Below, piece by piece: positions 8,722 to 17,008 of a stretch of 64,000 bases of DNA. The DNA lies in assembly GCA_027489175.1 (NCBI GenBank), contig JAIYAE010000020.1, positions 1 to 64,000 of the forward strand, in the 5' to 3' direction. Position 1 is the first letter of the stretch; the number at the start of each line of letters is the position of its first letter. The notes under the pieces are model-generated. The model was not told the DNA's origin. It searched no databases and worked only from the letters and a program-made list of their open reading frames with translations. A program made the translations under genes and the position numbers. The DNA comes from Rhodobacter sp. GTDB lineage: Bacteria; Pseudomonadota; Alphaproteobacteria; Rhodobacterales; Rhodobacteraceae.

Positions 8722-9741
8722 TTAGTCGGCGGTTTTGGTTTCAGTGTCTTCGCCGGCTTCGCCGCGGGTCTTCCACAGCGAGTAGAAGATGCCCGACGCG
8801 ATGATTCCGATGGTGATGGCCAGCGAAAGGTAGGGATCGAACTTGCCAAAGAAGTAGCTGTAGAAACCCTTGAACCCGATGAACACCAGCACGATCGCCA
8901 GCGCGTAGTGCAGGTAGTGGAAGCGGTGCACGAGGGCGGCAAGGGCAAAGTAAAGCGCGCGCAGGCCCAGGATCGCCATGATGTTCGCGGTGTAGACGAT
9001 GAAAGTGTCTGTGGTGATCAGGAAGATCGCCGGCACGGAATCGACCGCAAAGATGATGTCGGCAAAGTTGATCACGATCAGCGACACGAACAGCGGCGTG
9101 GCGAAGAGCACCATCCTGCCCGAGGTCGGGTGTGGTTGGCGCACAAAGAACTTCTGACCGTGCAACTCTTTGGTCACGTTCATGAAACGCGAGACCAGCC
9201 CGATCATCGGGTTTTTCGAGACATCCGTCTCACCCTCGCTGGTGACCAGCATCCGAAGCCCGGTAAAGATCAGGAACGCCGCGAAGACCAGCGTCATCCA
9301 GGCATAATTCTCGATCAGCTCGGCCCCGATCGCGATCATGATGCCGCGCAGAACGATGACACCGATGATGCCCCAGACGAGGGCGCGGTACTGGTACTTT
9401 CGCGGAATGGCGAAGAAGGTGAAGATCAGCGAGATGACAAAGACGTTGTCAATCGAAAGCACCTTTTCGATCAGATAGCCCTGAAAGTAGGACGCGACCG
9501 GGTTGGTGCCGTCGGTGGTCACCAGTGTCCCGTTAGACCAGGCCCACCAGATGTAACCGCCGTAAGCGATTGAGATCATGATGTAGAAGGCCGACAGCTT
9601 CAGGCTTTCGGCGACGCCAAGCTCGTGGTCGTCCTTGTTCAGAACGCCAAGATCGAACACCATCAGCGTGACGACGATGGTCAGGAACAAAAGCCAAAGC
9701 CAAAGCGGCTTGCCTAGAAAATCAAGAAACAGAAACTCCAT
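8722..9741 (-). CDS. TerC/Alx family integral membrane protein, copy A
   Basis: 339 residues, about nine hydrophobic helices. Conserved acidic motifs FDLGVLNKDDHE, EKVLSIDNVFVISLIF and FADIIFAVDSVPAIF mark the TerC/Alx family; the intramembrane Asp residues are typical of metal-handling LysE-superfamily transporters. In E. coli, Alx and the related MntP respond to manganese and high pH, so export of Mn2+ or a similar ion is likely but inferred. The ribosome site GAGGG (9751-9755 on the complement) is 9 nt from the ATG. It is one of two paralogues here, each with its own copy of the same leader. The C-terminus is acidic (EAGEDTETKTAD). Confidence 0.9.
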   Translation of the reverse strand: MEFLFLDFLGKPLWLWLLFLTIVVTLMVFDLGVLNKDDHELGVAESLKLSAFYIMISIAYGGYIWWAWSNGTLVTTDGTNPVASYFQGYLIEKVLSIDNVFVISLIFTFFAIPRKYQYRALVWGIIGVIVLRGIMIAIGAELIENYAWMTLVFAAFLIFTGLRMLVTSEGETDVSKNPMIGLVSRFMNVTKELHGQKFFVRQPHPTSGRMVLFATPLFVSLIVINFADIIFAVDSVPAIFLITTDTFIVYTANIMAILGLRALYFALAALVHRFHYLHYALAIVLVFIGFKGFYSYFFGKFDPYLSLAITIGIIASGIFYSLWKTRGEAGEDTETKTAD

Positions 9742-9772
9742 CCGCTGTCACCCTCGTTGCTCTAGCGCTCTC

Positions 9773-9887
9773 GGGTCAGCTTGGCTGGCATAACTTTTGC
9801 CGGGCATGACATCGGGCGCGATTTCAAAAGCGGTCCGACATCACGAGATCCCGCAAGCGGACTCATCGTCAGAGGGGCCCGGCCCGC
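9773..9887 (-). promoter_or_regulatory. Conserved structured leader RNA of terC copy A
   Basis: The upstream region is closely similar to that before terC copy B (11043-11156). On the minus strand P1 is GCCGGGC (complement of 9877-9883) with GCCCGGC (complement of 9799-9805). Inside are conserved CCCUCUGAC, a variable hairpin (complement of about 9845-9865), GUGAUGUCGGACCGC and CGCGCCCGAUGUCAU. About 20 nt downstream a conserved GCUGACCC (complement of 9773-9780) can pair with GGGUGACAGC (complement of 9744-9753), which overlaps the ribosome site of the gene. Structure and regulatory role are inferred. Confidence 0.65.
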
Positions 9888-9933
9888 AAGCGTGCAAAGT
9901 GGGCAGAAAGCGCGAATAGTCAACCCCGGTTGC

Positions 9934-9963
9934 GCCGGGCAGGTCGTTTCAGACCTGCCCGGC
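9934..9963. terminator. Hairpin terminator after terC copy B
   Basis: Perfect 12-bp stem GCCGGGCAGGTC (9934-9945) with GACCTGCCCGGC (9952-9963), 6-nt loop. It lies 14 nt beyond the stop of terC copy B. No T-run follows on the minus strand, so termination strength is uncertain. Confidence 0.65.
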
Positions 9964-9977
9964 TTTGGTCTTTAGCC

Positions 9978-11012
9978 TCAGGCCTTGCCAGCCTCAACGC
10001 CGCCGCGCGTTTTCCAAAGCGAATAGGCAACGCCCGCGCCAAGGATCGCAAAGGTCACGCCAAGCGAGATATTGGCGGGGAACTTCTCCATCCCCAAAAG
10101 GTCGGCGATGAAGATCTTCGAGCCGATGAAGACCAGCAGCACCGCCAGCGCATACTTCAGATAGTGGAAGCGATGGATGATCGCCGCCAGCGCAAAGTAC
10201 AGCGCCCGCAGGCCAAGGATCGCGAAGATGTTCGAGGTGTAGACGATGAACGGGTCAGAGGTGATGGCGAAGACCGCAGGCACCGAATCCACCGCGAAGA
10301 TCACATCAACAATCTCGACCATCACCAGCGCCAGGAACAGCGGCGTGGCAAAGTTTACCAGTTTGCCGGTCTTCGGGTCAGGCTTCTTGACGAAGAAGTT
10401 GTTGCTGTGGATTTCCTCGGTCACGTTCATCCGGCGCTTCATGAAGGTCAGCACCGGGTTCTGGCTAATGTCCATCGGCTTGTCGCCCATGAACATCATC
10501 TTGAAGCCGGTCAAGATCAGGAAGACCGCGAAGATATAAAGGACCCAGGAATACTGCGTCACCAGCGTCGCACCCAGGCCGATCATGATCGCCCGCAACA
10601 CGATCACGCCGAGGATGCCCCAGAACAGCACCCGGTGCTGGTACATGCGCGGGATGGCGAAGTAGGTGAAGATCATCGCGATGACAAAGACGTTGTCCAT
10701 CGCCAGCGTCTTTTCCACCACGAAAGCCGTGAGGTAAAGCTTGGCTGCCTCGTCACCCGGGATCAGGGTGGCGGCAACGTCAGGTGCCGCGCCCGCGATC
10801 TGGTAGTTGAATGACCACCAGACAAAGCCGGCAAAGCCAACGCCCAGCGCGATGTACATGGCAGACAGCTTCAGGCTTTCGGCCACGCCAATTTCGTGAT
10901 CGTCCTTGTGCAGGACGCCAAGGTCAAACACCAAAAGCGTGATGACCACGACGATAAAGAGCAGCCACATCCAGACCGGCGTGCCCAAGAACAGCATCAG
11001 GAGGAAATCCAT
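9978..11012 (-). CDS. TerC/Alx family integral membrane protein, copy B
   Basis: 344 residues from ATG 11012, chosen because GAGGG (complement of 11022-11026) stands 9 nt upstream, the same spacing as in copy A; an ATG at 11021 would abut that site. Motifs FDLGVLHKDDHE, EKTLAMDNVFVIAMIF and EIVDVIFAVDSVPAVF match copy A, with extra residues in the first periplasmic loop. Predicted role is metal-ion export at the cytoplasmic membrane. Tandem same-strand arrangement with separately leadered transcripts suggests duplication followed by independent regulation. Confidence 0.9.
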   Translation of the reverse strand: MDFLLMLFLGTPVWMWLLFIVVVITLLVFDLGVLHKDDHEIGVAESLKLSAMYIALGVGFAGFVWWSFNYQIAGAAPDVAATLIPGDEAAKLYLTAFVVEKTLAMDNVFVIAMIFTYFAIPRMYQHRVLFWGILGVIVLRAIMIGLGATLVTQYSWVLYIFAVFLILTGFKMMFMGDKPMDISQNPVLTFMKRRMNVTEEIHSNNFFVKKPDPKTGKLVNFATPLFLALVMVEIVDVIFAVDSVPAVFAITSDPFIVYTSNIFAILGLRALYFALAAIIHRFHYLKYALAVLLVFIGSKIFIADLLGMEKFPANISLGVTFAILGAGVAYSLWKTRGGVEAGKA

Positions 11013-11042
11013 CCTCAACATCCCTCAATAACAGGCGCCGAG

Positions 11043-11156
11043 GGGTCAGCCGGGAAGGCAGAAAAGTCGCCGGGCATGACATCGGGCGCGTTTCCCGATG
11101 CGGTCCGACATCACGCTTCCCCAACGAAAGGGAAGTGTCAGAGGGGCCCGGCCCGC
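11043..11156 (-). promoter_or_regulatory. Conserved structured leader RNA of terC copy B
   Basis: Second copy of the motif seen at 9773-9887. P1 arms are the complements of 11146-11152 and 11069-11075 (GCCGGGC/GCCCGGC). The variable hairpin here is a clean 6-bp stem CUUCCC/GGGAAG (complement of 11115-11120 and 11129-11134), a different sequence from copy A at the same place. GCUGACCC with following CCUC (complement of 11038-11050) can pair with the GAGGG ribosome site (complement of 11022-11026). Confidence 0.65.
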
Positions 11157-11316
11157 GCGGGTGAGATGGGCACTGCCACTGCGGTTTCAACCCCTCGCCA
11201 CACGCTTTTTCACGCGGGCGTGATGTGTTCTTGGCCCGTCTGCGGCTTTTCCCGCAGGCGGGACTTGTCGGCAGGCCTGTGCCCCCTGTATGCCCGATCC
11301 GAAGCCGGAGACCGCC

Positions 11317-12417
11317 ATGAGCCTGAACACATTCGGACACCTGTTCCGTGTCACCACCTGGGGCGAAAGCCACGGGCCTGCCATTGGCTGCACGGTCGAC
11401 GGCTGCCCTCCGGGAGTGGCCTTGACCGAGGCCGACATTCAGCCATGGCTGGACCGGCGCAAACCCGGCCAGAACAAGTACACCACCCAGCGCAAGGAAC
11501 CGGATGAGGTGCGCATCCTGTCGGGCGTGTATGAGGGGCGGACGACCGGCACGCCGATCCAGCTGATGATCGAAAACACCGACCAGCGGTCCAAGGATTA
11601 CGGCGACATCGCGCAAAGCTTTCGCCCCGGCCATGCCGACATTTCTTATCACCAGAAATACGGCATCCGCGATCCGCGCGGTGGCGGGCGGTCTTCGGCG
11701 CGGGAGACGGCCAGTCGTGTGGCCGCAGGCGGCGTGGCGCGGGCGGCGCTGAAGGCCCTGGTGCCGGGGCTGACCATCACCGGCTACATGGTGCAGATGG
11801 GCGTGATGGGCATCGACCGCAGCCGCTTTGATGCAGCCCAGATCGACCAGAACCCGTTCTGGGTACCCGACGCTCAGGCCGCTGTCGAATGGGCCGCCTA
11901 TCTGGATGACCTGCGGTTGTCGCACAACTCTGTCGGCGCGATCATCGAAGTGGTGGCGGACGGTGTCCCCCCCGGCCTTGGCGCGCCGATCTACGGCAAG
12001 CTGGATAGTGACCTTGCCAGCGCGATGATGTCGATCAACGCGGTCAAAGGGGTTGAGATTGGCGAAGGCATGGCCTCAGCCGCGCTGACCGGCGTGGAAA
12101 ACGCCGATGAAATCCGGATGGGGCCGAACGGGCCGGAGTATCTTTCGAACCACGCCGGCGGCATCCTTGGCGGCATTTCCACCGGTCAGCAGGTGGTCTG
12201 CCGCTTTGCGGTAAAGCCGACCTCCAGCATCCTGACCCCGCGCCGAACGATCACCAGGGGTGGCGATGAAACCGACCTGATCACCAAGGGCCGCCACGAC
12301 CCTTGCGTCGGCATCCGCGCCGTTCCGGTGGGTGAGGCGATGATGGCCTGCGTGATCCTGGACCATCTGCTTCTGGACCGCGGCCAGACGGGTGGCATCA
12401 GGGGCCAGATTGGCTGA
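11317..12417 (+). CDS. aroC: Chorismate synthase
   Basis: 366 residues from ATG 11317 with GGAG 9 nt upstream. [56 protein letters not shown] and the [11 protein letters not shown] segment are the chorismate synthase signatures, with the conserved His and Arg residues that bind 5-enolpyruvylshikimate-3-phosphate and reduced FMN. It catalyses the last common step to aromatic amino acids. Its stop overlaps the ATG of the next gene (TGATG). Confidence 0.98.
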   Translation: MSLNTFGHLFRVTTWGESHGPAIGCTVDGCPPGVALTEADIQPWLDRRKPGQNKYTTQRKEPDEVRILSGVYEGRTTGTPIQLMIENTDQRSKDYGDIAQSFRPGHADISYHQKYGIRDPRGGGRSSARETASRVAAGGVARAALKALVPGLTITGYMVQMGVMGIDRSRFDAAQIDQNPFWVPDAQAAVEWAAYLDDLRLSHNSVGAIIEVVADGVPPGLGAPIYGKLDSDLASAMMSINAVKGVEIGEGMASAALTGVENADEIRMGPNGPEYLSNHAGGILGGISTGQQVVCRFAVKPTSSILTPRRTITRGGDETDLITKGRHDPCVGIRAVPVGEAMMACVILDHLLLDRGQTGGIRGQIG

Positions 12418-13007
12418 TGGTGCGCTGGGGCGCGGTCGAGATTGCTGACCTGGACCAGATCCCTCTGGCGCCTGGGTCCAAGGCCCCGGTCGACGAGCAA
12501 CACCTGCTGGCTTTCGGCACAACTCTGCACCGCCCGACCGGTCTGCGCCTGACCCCCTATCAAAGCGACTGGAACGATCGCGGCATGAACCGGGAATTCT
12601 ACCTGACGCCCCCACCCGCGGAAACATGGCGTATCGAAGTCGTGGTCCGGGACGGCCATCCGCTGATCCGGACGCGCGTTCGTGATCACCTTGGCCTGAC
12701 CCTGAATGACGACATTCCCCATGACGTCGAGGTCGACCTGTCAGGTCGGATGCTGGTCGACTTCGGTGAAGTTTTTGAATGCTTCTCCGCTGCGCCCGCT
12801 TGGGGCGAGCCTGGCGCTGTCTGGACCGTCGAACGGCGTGATGCTTTGGTGCTGATGCTCTTCTGGGCCTTGGAGCGCTATGGAAGATACAATCACCGCA
12901 TGTTCCCGACCGGACCCTTCCCGTCGATCTTGAAGTTCGAACCGGAAGGCGTGCCCGAAGCCTTGCACGGCACCTTCCGCAATCCGGCCTGGCAGCAGGG
13001 TCAGTAG
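12417..13007 (+). CDS. Hypothetical protein coupled to aroC
   Basis: 196 residues, soluble and acidic, no signal or membrane segment. I do not recognise the family. Visible features are a Trp-rich middle (SDWNDRGMNREFYLTPPPAETW), two DGHPLIRTRVRDHLG-like charged strands, and a C-terminal aromatic stretch (MLFWALERYGRYNHRMFP). It is translationally coupled to aroC by a TGATG overlap, and its stop overlaps by 7 bp the stop of the converging aldolase gene. Confidence 0.75.
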   Translation: MVRWGAVEIADLDQIPLAPGSKAPVDEQHLLAFGTTLHRPTGLRLTPYQSDWNDRGMNREFYLTPPPAETWRIEVVVRDGHPLIRTRVRDHLGLTLNDDIPHDVEVDLSGRMLVDFGEVFECFSAAPAWGEPGAVWTVERRDALVLMLFWALERYGRYNHRMFPTGPFPSILKFEPEGVPEALHGTFRNPAWQQGQ

Positions 13008-13801
13008 CCGCCCGGGGCGCCTTTGCCGCTTTGTCCGGTCTGGTTGCGGAAGTCAGCCACCGCTGCCGCAGCACCCGCCGAGAGAAACCGCGTGTCCCCG
13101 CCCACGGTGACCATCCGGTAGCCCCAGCCCAGCGCGCGGGTGGCATAGTCCGCCGTCCCGCAATGCAGCGCCGCGATGATTCCGCGCGCCTGACAGACCG
13201 AGGCGATCCGTTGCAGGGCGCTGACGATCTCTGGCTCCTCCCGATCCAGCTTTGGTGCAAGCTGCCCTTTGCTGAGCGACAGGGTCAGGTCCGTCGGCCC
13301 GACATAGATGCCATCCAGCCCCGGCGTGGCGGCGATGGCGTCAAGGTTGGCATAGCCTTCGGCCGTTTCAACCATGGCAAAGGCCAGCACCCGCGCGTTC
13401 GCCGTCTCGGCATAGCCTGCGCCATGGGCAAAGGCGGCGCGGGTCGGGCCAAAGCTGCGGGTGCCAAGTGGCGGATAGCGCATGTAGCTGACCAGCGCGG
13501 CGGCCTCATCGCCCGTGTTGATCATCGGGCAGATGATCCCGTCAGCGCCTGCATCCAGCGCCTTCATCACATGCGCCGGGTCCAGCCACGGCACGCGGGC
13601 CAGAAGGGTCGCCCCGCTGGCGCGCATCGCCTGCAGCATCGGCAGAAGGTCGGAATAATCCAGCGCGCCGTGCTGCATGTCGACGGTCACCGAATCAAAC
13701 CCCTGCGCCGCCATGATCTCGGCCACGAAGGCATTGCCGATGGAGCACCAGGCGTTCAGGCTGGGCTGACCCGCGTTCCAGATCCTGCGCAGTTTCGTCA
13801 T
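13001..13801 (-). CDS. HpcH/HpaI family class II aldolase
   Basis: 266 residues. SVTVDMQHGALDY, LDAGADGIICPMINT, MVETAEGYANLDAIA and GLDGIYVGPTDLTLSLS are the signature blocks of the HpaI/GarL metal-dependent pyruvate aldolases; the Glu of VETAEG and the Asp of the GADGI/TDLT region are the usual metal and substrate contacts. Members cleave 4-hydroxy-2-oxoacids to pyruvate and an aldehyde. The gene lies 64 bp downstream of the aldolase/dehydrogenase fusion on the same strand and is probably in one operon with it, which suggests it handles an aldehyde or ketoacid of the same pathway. Substrate not determinable by eye. Confidence 0.88.
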   Translation of the reverse strand: MTKLRRIWNAGQPSLNAWCSIGNAFVAEIMAAQGFDSVTVDMQHGALDYSDLLPMLQAMRASGATLLARVPWLDPAHVMKALDAGADGIICPMINTGDEAAALVSYMRYPPLGTRSFGPTRAAFAHGAGYAETANARVLAFAMVETAEGYANLDAIAATPGLDGIYVGPTDLTLSLSKGQLAPKLDREEPEIVSALQRIASVCQARGIIAALHCGTADYATRALGWGYRMVTVGGDTRFLSAGAAAAVADFRNQTGQSGKGAPGGY

Positions 13802-13865
13802 GCTGTCCCCCCGCTACCCTGCGCATGAAGCGCCGAAACCGGGGCGCTTTGCAAGGCGCGCGGCT

Positions 13866-15926
13866 TTAGCGCAACGCAGCTTCGATATTTCCCCCGTCCA
13901 CCGTCATCACGTGGCCAGTGGTCCTCTCCGCACGCGCCAGCATGACAAACGCCTCGGCCACATGCCGTGCCTCAACCTCAACCCGCAGCAGGTTGCCGGC
14001 CATATAGGTCGCCTCATCCACCCCCCGGGCGGTGGACCTTGCGGCGATCATGTCTGCCGACAGAAGGCCCGACCGGATGCGATCCGCGTTGATACCGTTG
14101 ACGCGGATGCCCTCGCCCCCCAGCTCCAGCGCCAGTTGGCGCAGAAGGAAGAAGGTCGTGGCCTTAGGCAGGCCATAGGCCGCAAAACCCTTCCCCGGGT
14201 TCACCGCCTGTTTTGAGACGTTGAACAATATCTGCCCCGGCTCCGCCCCCCTGACCCCCCGCCCGGCTGCTTGCGCGCGGAAGACCGCGATGGCAGCTTG
14301 GGAAAACGCAAGGTGGGCGAAGAAGTTCAGCTCAAAACTGTCCCGCAGGGTTTTGTCGTCCAGCGTCGCAATGTCACCGGTGACCGCAGCCCCGGCGTTC
14401 GACAGCAGGATATCCAGGCCCCCAAAGCGCGCCACGCAGGCCGCCACCGCTTCCGCTGCCGCCCCGGGCGCGGTGATGTCACAGCCAAAGCCGCCATGGT
14501 CGCGGCCCAAGGACGCGGTGGCCTTCTCCAACGCCTCACCCGGCCGGTCGACAAGGAACACAGTCGCCCCCTGCGCAGCAAAGGCCTTGGCCGAGGCCAT
14601 ACCAATCGCCCCCGCCCCACCCGTCACCAAGACCACTCGCCCCTGCAAGGGCGGGGCCTTGCCACTGCCGAGCTTGGCCTGCTCCAGCGACCAGTATTCC
14701 ATTTCGAACAGGTCGCTTTGCCCGATGGGGTAGAAGCCCCCCGCAGCCTCACCATCCGCGCGAACGCGGGCGGATTGCAGGCCGATGTCGGCGGCGATCC
14801 GGGCGGCGGCGGCGGTTGCGCCCACGCCCACGATCCCCGCGCCTTCCAGCCAGACAAGACCGGGCATCGGGTCCAGCATCGTCTTTTTCTCTGCCGCGTG
14901 GGGGGCATGAGCGTCGAAATAGGCGCGGTAGCGGGCGGCAAACGCCTCAACCGCCCCACGCATGCCTTCCGCCGTCTGCGCATCCCGGCGCAGGACCAAC
15001 GGCTCCGCCTTGGTGCGGATCACATGGTCGGGCGTCGCCACCCCGCGCAGCGCCAGCGCCTCCAGATCAGCGCGCGCGCTAAAGGCCCGAGTGCCGTCAT
15101 CGGCCCGCAGGTCAAGGACGGGCAGCGCCGCACTGTCCGGCAAGGCCAGCGCCAAAGCCCCCCGCAACGCGGCCAGGACGGGTGCGGCTTGGTCCACAGG
15201 CAAAGCCGCCGCTGGCACCAAAGGTGCGGGGCGGCGGTCGGCCAGCCACGCCTCAACCAGATTCGTATGCTCCACGATCCGGTCGTAACTCGCCTTCGCG
15301 TCCGGCCCCCAGGCGAAATGGCCGTGGTTCACCAGCAACAGTCCCTCCGCCTCCGGGTTCCGCTCAAACGCCTCTGCCGCCGCCTTGGCCAGCGCAAAGC
15401 CGGGCATCACATAGGGCACCAGCGTCAGCCGGTCGCCAAACAACTCCCGCGTGGCCGCCGCCACCTCGGGCAGGTTGGCCAGCACCAGAAAGGCCGTCGC
15501 ATGGGTGTGGTCCACATATTTGTGCGGAATCCATGCGTGCAGCAGCGTCTCAACCGATGGGTTTGGCGCGCTTGGGTCCAGAAGGTTCAACCGCTGCACC
15601 GCCACCATCGCCTCATCGCTTAGCGCCGACAGACCCCGCAGCCGCATCAGCGGCTCCATCCGCACGGCAGGCAGACCCTTCGCCTCGATCACCTCAAGGT
15701 CCCAGCCCGATCCCTTGATGTGCAGCACATCCACCGCGTCGCCAAAGATATCCACCGCAGTCGATTTCAGCGAGGTATTGCCCCCGCCATGCATCACCAG
15801 ATCCGGGTCGCGCCCGATCAGCCGCGACGTCAGCACCCGCAACGCCAGTTCGCGCGCTAGGGGGTCAGCGCCCGCCGCGTCCTGCATCGCCTTGGCCTCA
15901 GCCTCCGTCCAGAGATTGGCGATCAT
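13866..15926 (-). CDS. Bifunctional class II aldolase / short-chain dehydrogenase
   Basis: 686 residues, two fused domains. Residues 1 to about 400 are a class II (zinc) aldolase/epimerase domain with MHGGGNTSLKS, the KYVDHTHATAF zinc histidines and LLVNHGHFAWG. Residues about 425-686 are a Rossmann SDR with VVLVTGGAGAIGMASAK, LSNAGAAVTGD, NVSKQ and the catalytic YGLPK. Related fusions cleave rhamnulose-1-phosphate to DHAP and lactaldehyde and then process the aldehyde. Here, beside mtnK/mtnA, I infer cleavage of a 5-substituted ribulose-1-phosphate to DHAP and a 2-carbon aldehyde. It is divergent from the SorC regulator. Confidence 0.88.
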   Translation of the reverse strand: MIANLWTEAEAKAMQDAAGADPLARELALRVLTSRLIGRDPDLVMHGGGNTSLKSTAVDIFGDAVDVLHIKGSGWDLEVIEAKGLPAVRMEPLMRLRGLSALSDEAMVAVQRLNLLDPSAPNPSVETLLHAWIPHKYVDHTHATAFLVLANLPEVAAATRELFGDRLTLVPYVMPGFALAKAAAEAFERNPEAEGLLLVNHGHFAWGPDAKASYDRIVEHTNLVEAWLADRRPAPLVPAAALPVDQAAPVLAALRGALALALPDSAALPVLDLRADDGTRAFSARADLEALALRGVATPDHVIRTKAEPLVLRRDAQTAEGMRGAVEAFAARYRAYFDAHAPHAAEKKTMLDPMPGLVWLEGAGIVGVGATAAAARIAADIGLQSARVRADGEAAGGFYPIGQSDLFEMEYWSLEQAKLGSGKAPPLQGRVVLVTGGAGAIGMASAKAFAAQGATVFLVDRPGEALEKATASLGRDHGGFGCDITAPGAAAEAVAACVARFGGLDILLSNAGAAVTGDIATLDDKTLRDSFELNFFAHLAFSQAAIAVFRAQAAGRGVRGAEPGQILFNVSKQAVNPGKGFAAYGLPKATTFFLLRQLALELGGEGIRVNGINADRIRSGLLSADMIAARSTARGVDEATYMAGNLLRVEVEARHVAEAFVMLARAERTTGHVMTVDGGNIEAALR

Positions 15927-15980
15927 CGGGGTCTCCTGCTATGTCTGGGTATGACACGCGCCGCGCTTGGCTTTTTTACT

Positions 15981-16001
15981 TTTGTCAATTACCTTTGTCA
16001 A
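15981..16001. promoter_or_regulatory. Direct TTTGTCAA boxes in the aldolase/sorC divergent promoter
   Basis: TTTGTCAA occurs at 15981-15988 and again at 15994-16001, start-to-start spacing 13 nt, in the 108-bp region between the aldolase/SDR fusion (minus) and the SorC-type regulator (plus). The same box, as an inverted pair, is found at 19421-19446 between mtnK and the ABC importer. I infer a shared operator for the locus regulator. Confidence 0.55.
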
Positions 16002-16034
16002 AGGTCAAGCGCAGTTCTGTATCTGGGGTCCGGC

Positions 16035-17003
16035 ATGAACGGAATGACGCGGCGGCGCAATCTGGCGCAGGTAAGCGGTGAGAACGCGGTCATTCAGGTG
16101 GCCTGGATGTACTATCAGGATGGCCGCAACCAGCAGGACATCGCCGAGGCGCTGGGCATTTCCCGCGCCACGGTCGTCAACTACCTGCAAGAGGCGCGGG
16201 AAAAGGGGCTGATCCGGATCACCCTTGCCGCCCCCGCCTTTACCACCCACCGTCTGGCGCTGGAACTGTCCGACCGTTTCGGCCTGCGCGGCGCTTATGT
16301 GATCCCCGATGAAGGGACGACGAACGAAGAAGCCTTCCAACGCATCGTGCGCGGGGCGGCGAACTGGCTGCTGGACCTGATCGCGCCGGGGGATCGGCTT
16401 GGCGTCGCCTGGGGCCGCACCGTCTATGAACTGGCGGAAATCGTCGAGGCGCGGCCGGTAGACGACCTGACGGTCCTGCAACTCGTCGGCTCCATGGCCA
16501 CGCCCTACGGCTTTACGGCCGAGGCCTGTTCGACCCGTCTTGCCCAACGCCTTGGCGCGCGGTGTCTCAACCTGCATGCCCCCGCGATCCTCAGCCGGGC
16601 TGCGCTCGCGGCGGAACTGCGCGAGGAACCCATCCTGAAAACCCAGCTTGACCAGCTGGAGACGGTCAACAAACTGCTCTTTTCTGTCGGCACGGCCACG
16701 GCGGACAGCCACATCGTCCTCAGCGGCCTCGCCACGCGCGAGGATCTGGATTGGCACGTCGCCCAAGGGGCCGTCGGCGTGATTTGCGGGCGGTTCGTCG
16801 ACAAGGACGGCCAGCAGCTTCCCGGCCCGATGGAGGAGCGGATGATTGGCATCCCGCTGCCGCGCCTTGTGGGGTTGGAGATGGGGATTCTCGTCACCCC
16901 CGGCCTTGATAAGGTCGAGGCGACGCGCGCCGCAATCCGGGGCGGTTACGTCACCCATCTGGTCACGGGCAGCACGGTGGCCGAGGCGCTTTTGGCCACC
17001 TGA
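16035..17003 (+). CDS. SorC/DeoR-type sugar-binding transcriptional regulator
   Basis: 322 residues from ATG 16035. An N-terminal helix-turn-helix (NQQDIAEALGISRATVVNYLQEAREKGLIRI, residues about 36-66) is followed by a large SorC-type effector domain containing the GDRLGVAWGRTVYELAE and GSTVAEALLAT segments that bind a phosphosugar in this family. It most likely senses a phosphorylated intermediate of the surrounding pathway. It is divergent from the aldolase/SDR gene, convergent with mtnA (5 bp apart), and central between the two promoter regions that share TTGTCAA boxes. Confidence 0.9.
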   Translation: MNGMTRRRNLAQVSGENAVIQVAWMYYQDGRNQQDIAEALGISRATVVNYLQEAREKGLIRITLAAPAFTTHRLALELSDRFGLRGAYVIPDEGTTNEEAFQRIVRGAANWLLDLIAPGDRLGVAWGRTVYELAEIVEARPVDDLTVLQLVGSMATPYGFTAEACSTRLAQRLGARCLNLHAPAILSRAALAAELREEPILKTQLDQLETVNKLLFSVGTATADSHIVLSGLATREDLDWHVAQGAVGVICGRFVDKDGQQLPGPMEERMIGIPLPRLVGLEMGILVTPGLDKVEATRAAIRGGYVTHLVTGSTVAEALLAT

Positions 17004-17008
17004 GGGCG

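Noticed and set aside
9773..9887. Hammerhead-ribozyme-like CUGACGAUGAGUCC in the terC copy A leader
   Set aside because: The similarity is absent from copy B, the conserved GAAA core of a hammerhead is missing, and the segment falls in the variable hairpin.
9773..11156. Canonical yybP-ykoY manganese riboswitch upstream of the terC genes
   Set aside because: The expected GGGGAGUAG and GCAAGACC-type blocks are not found; only gene context matches, so the leader is reported as an unassigned motif.
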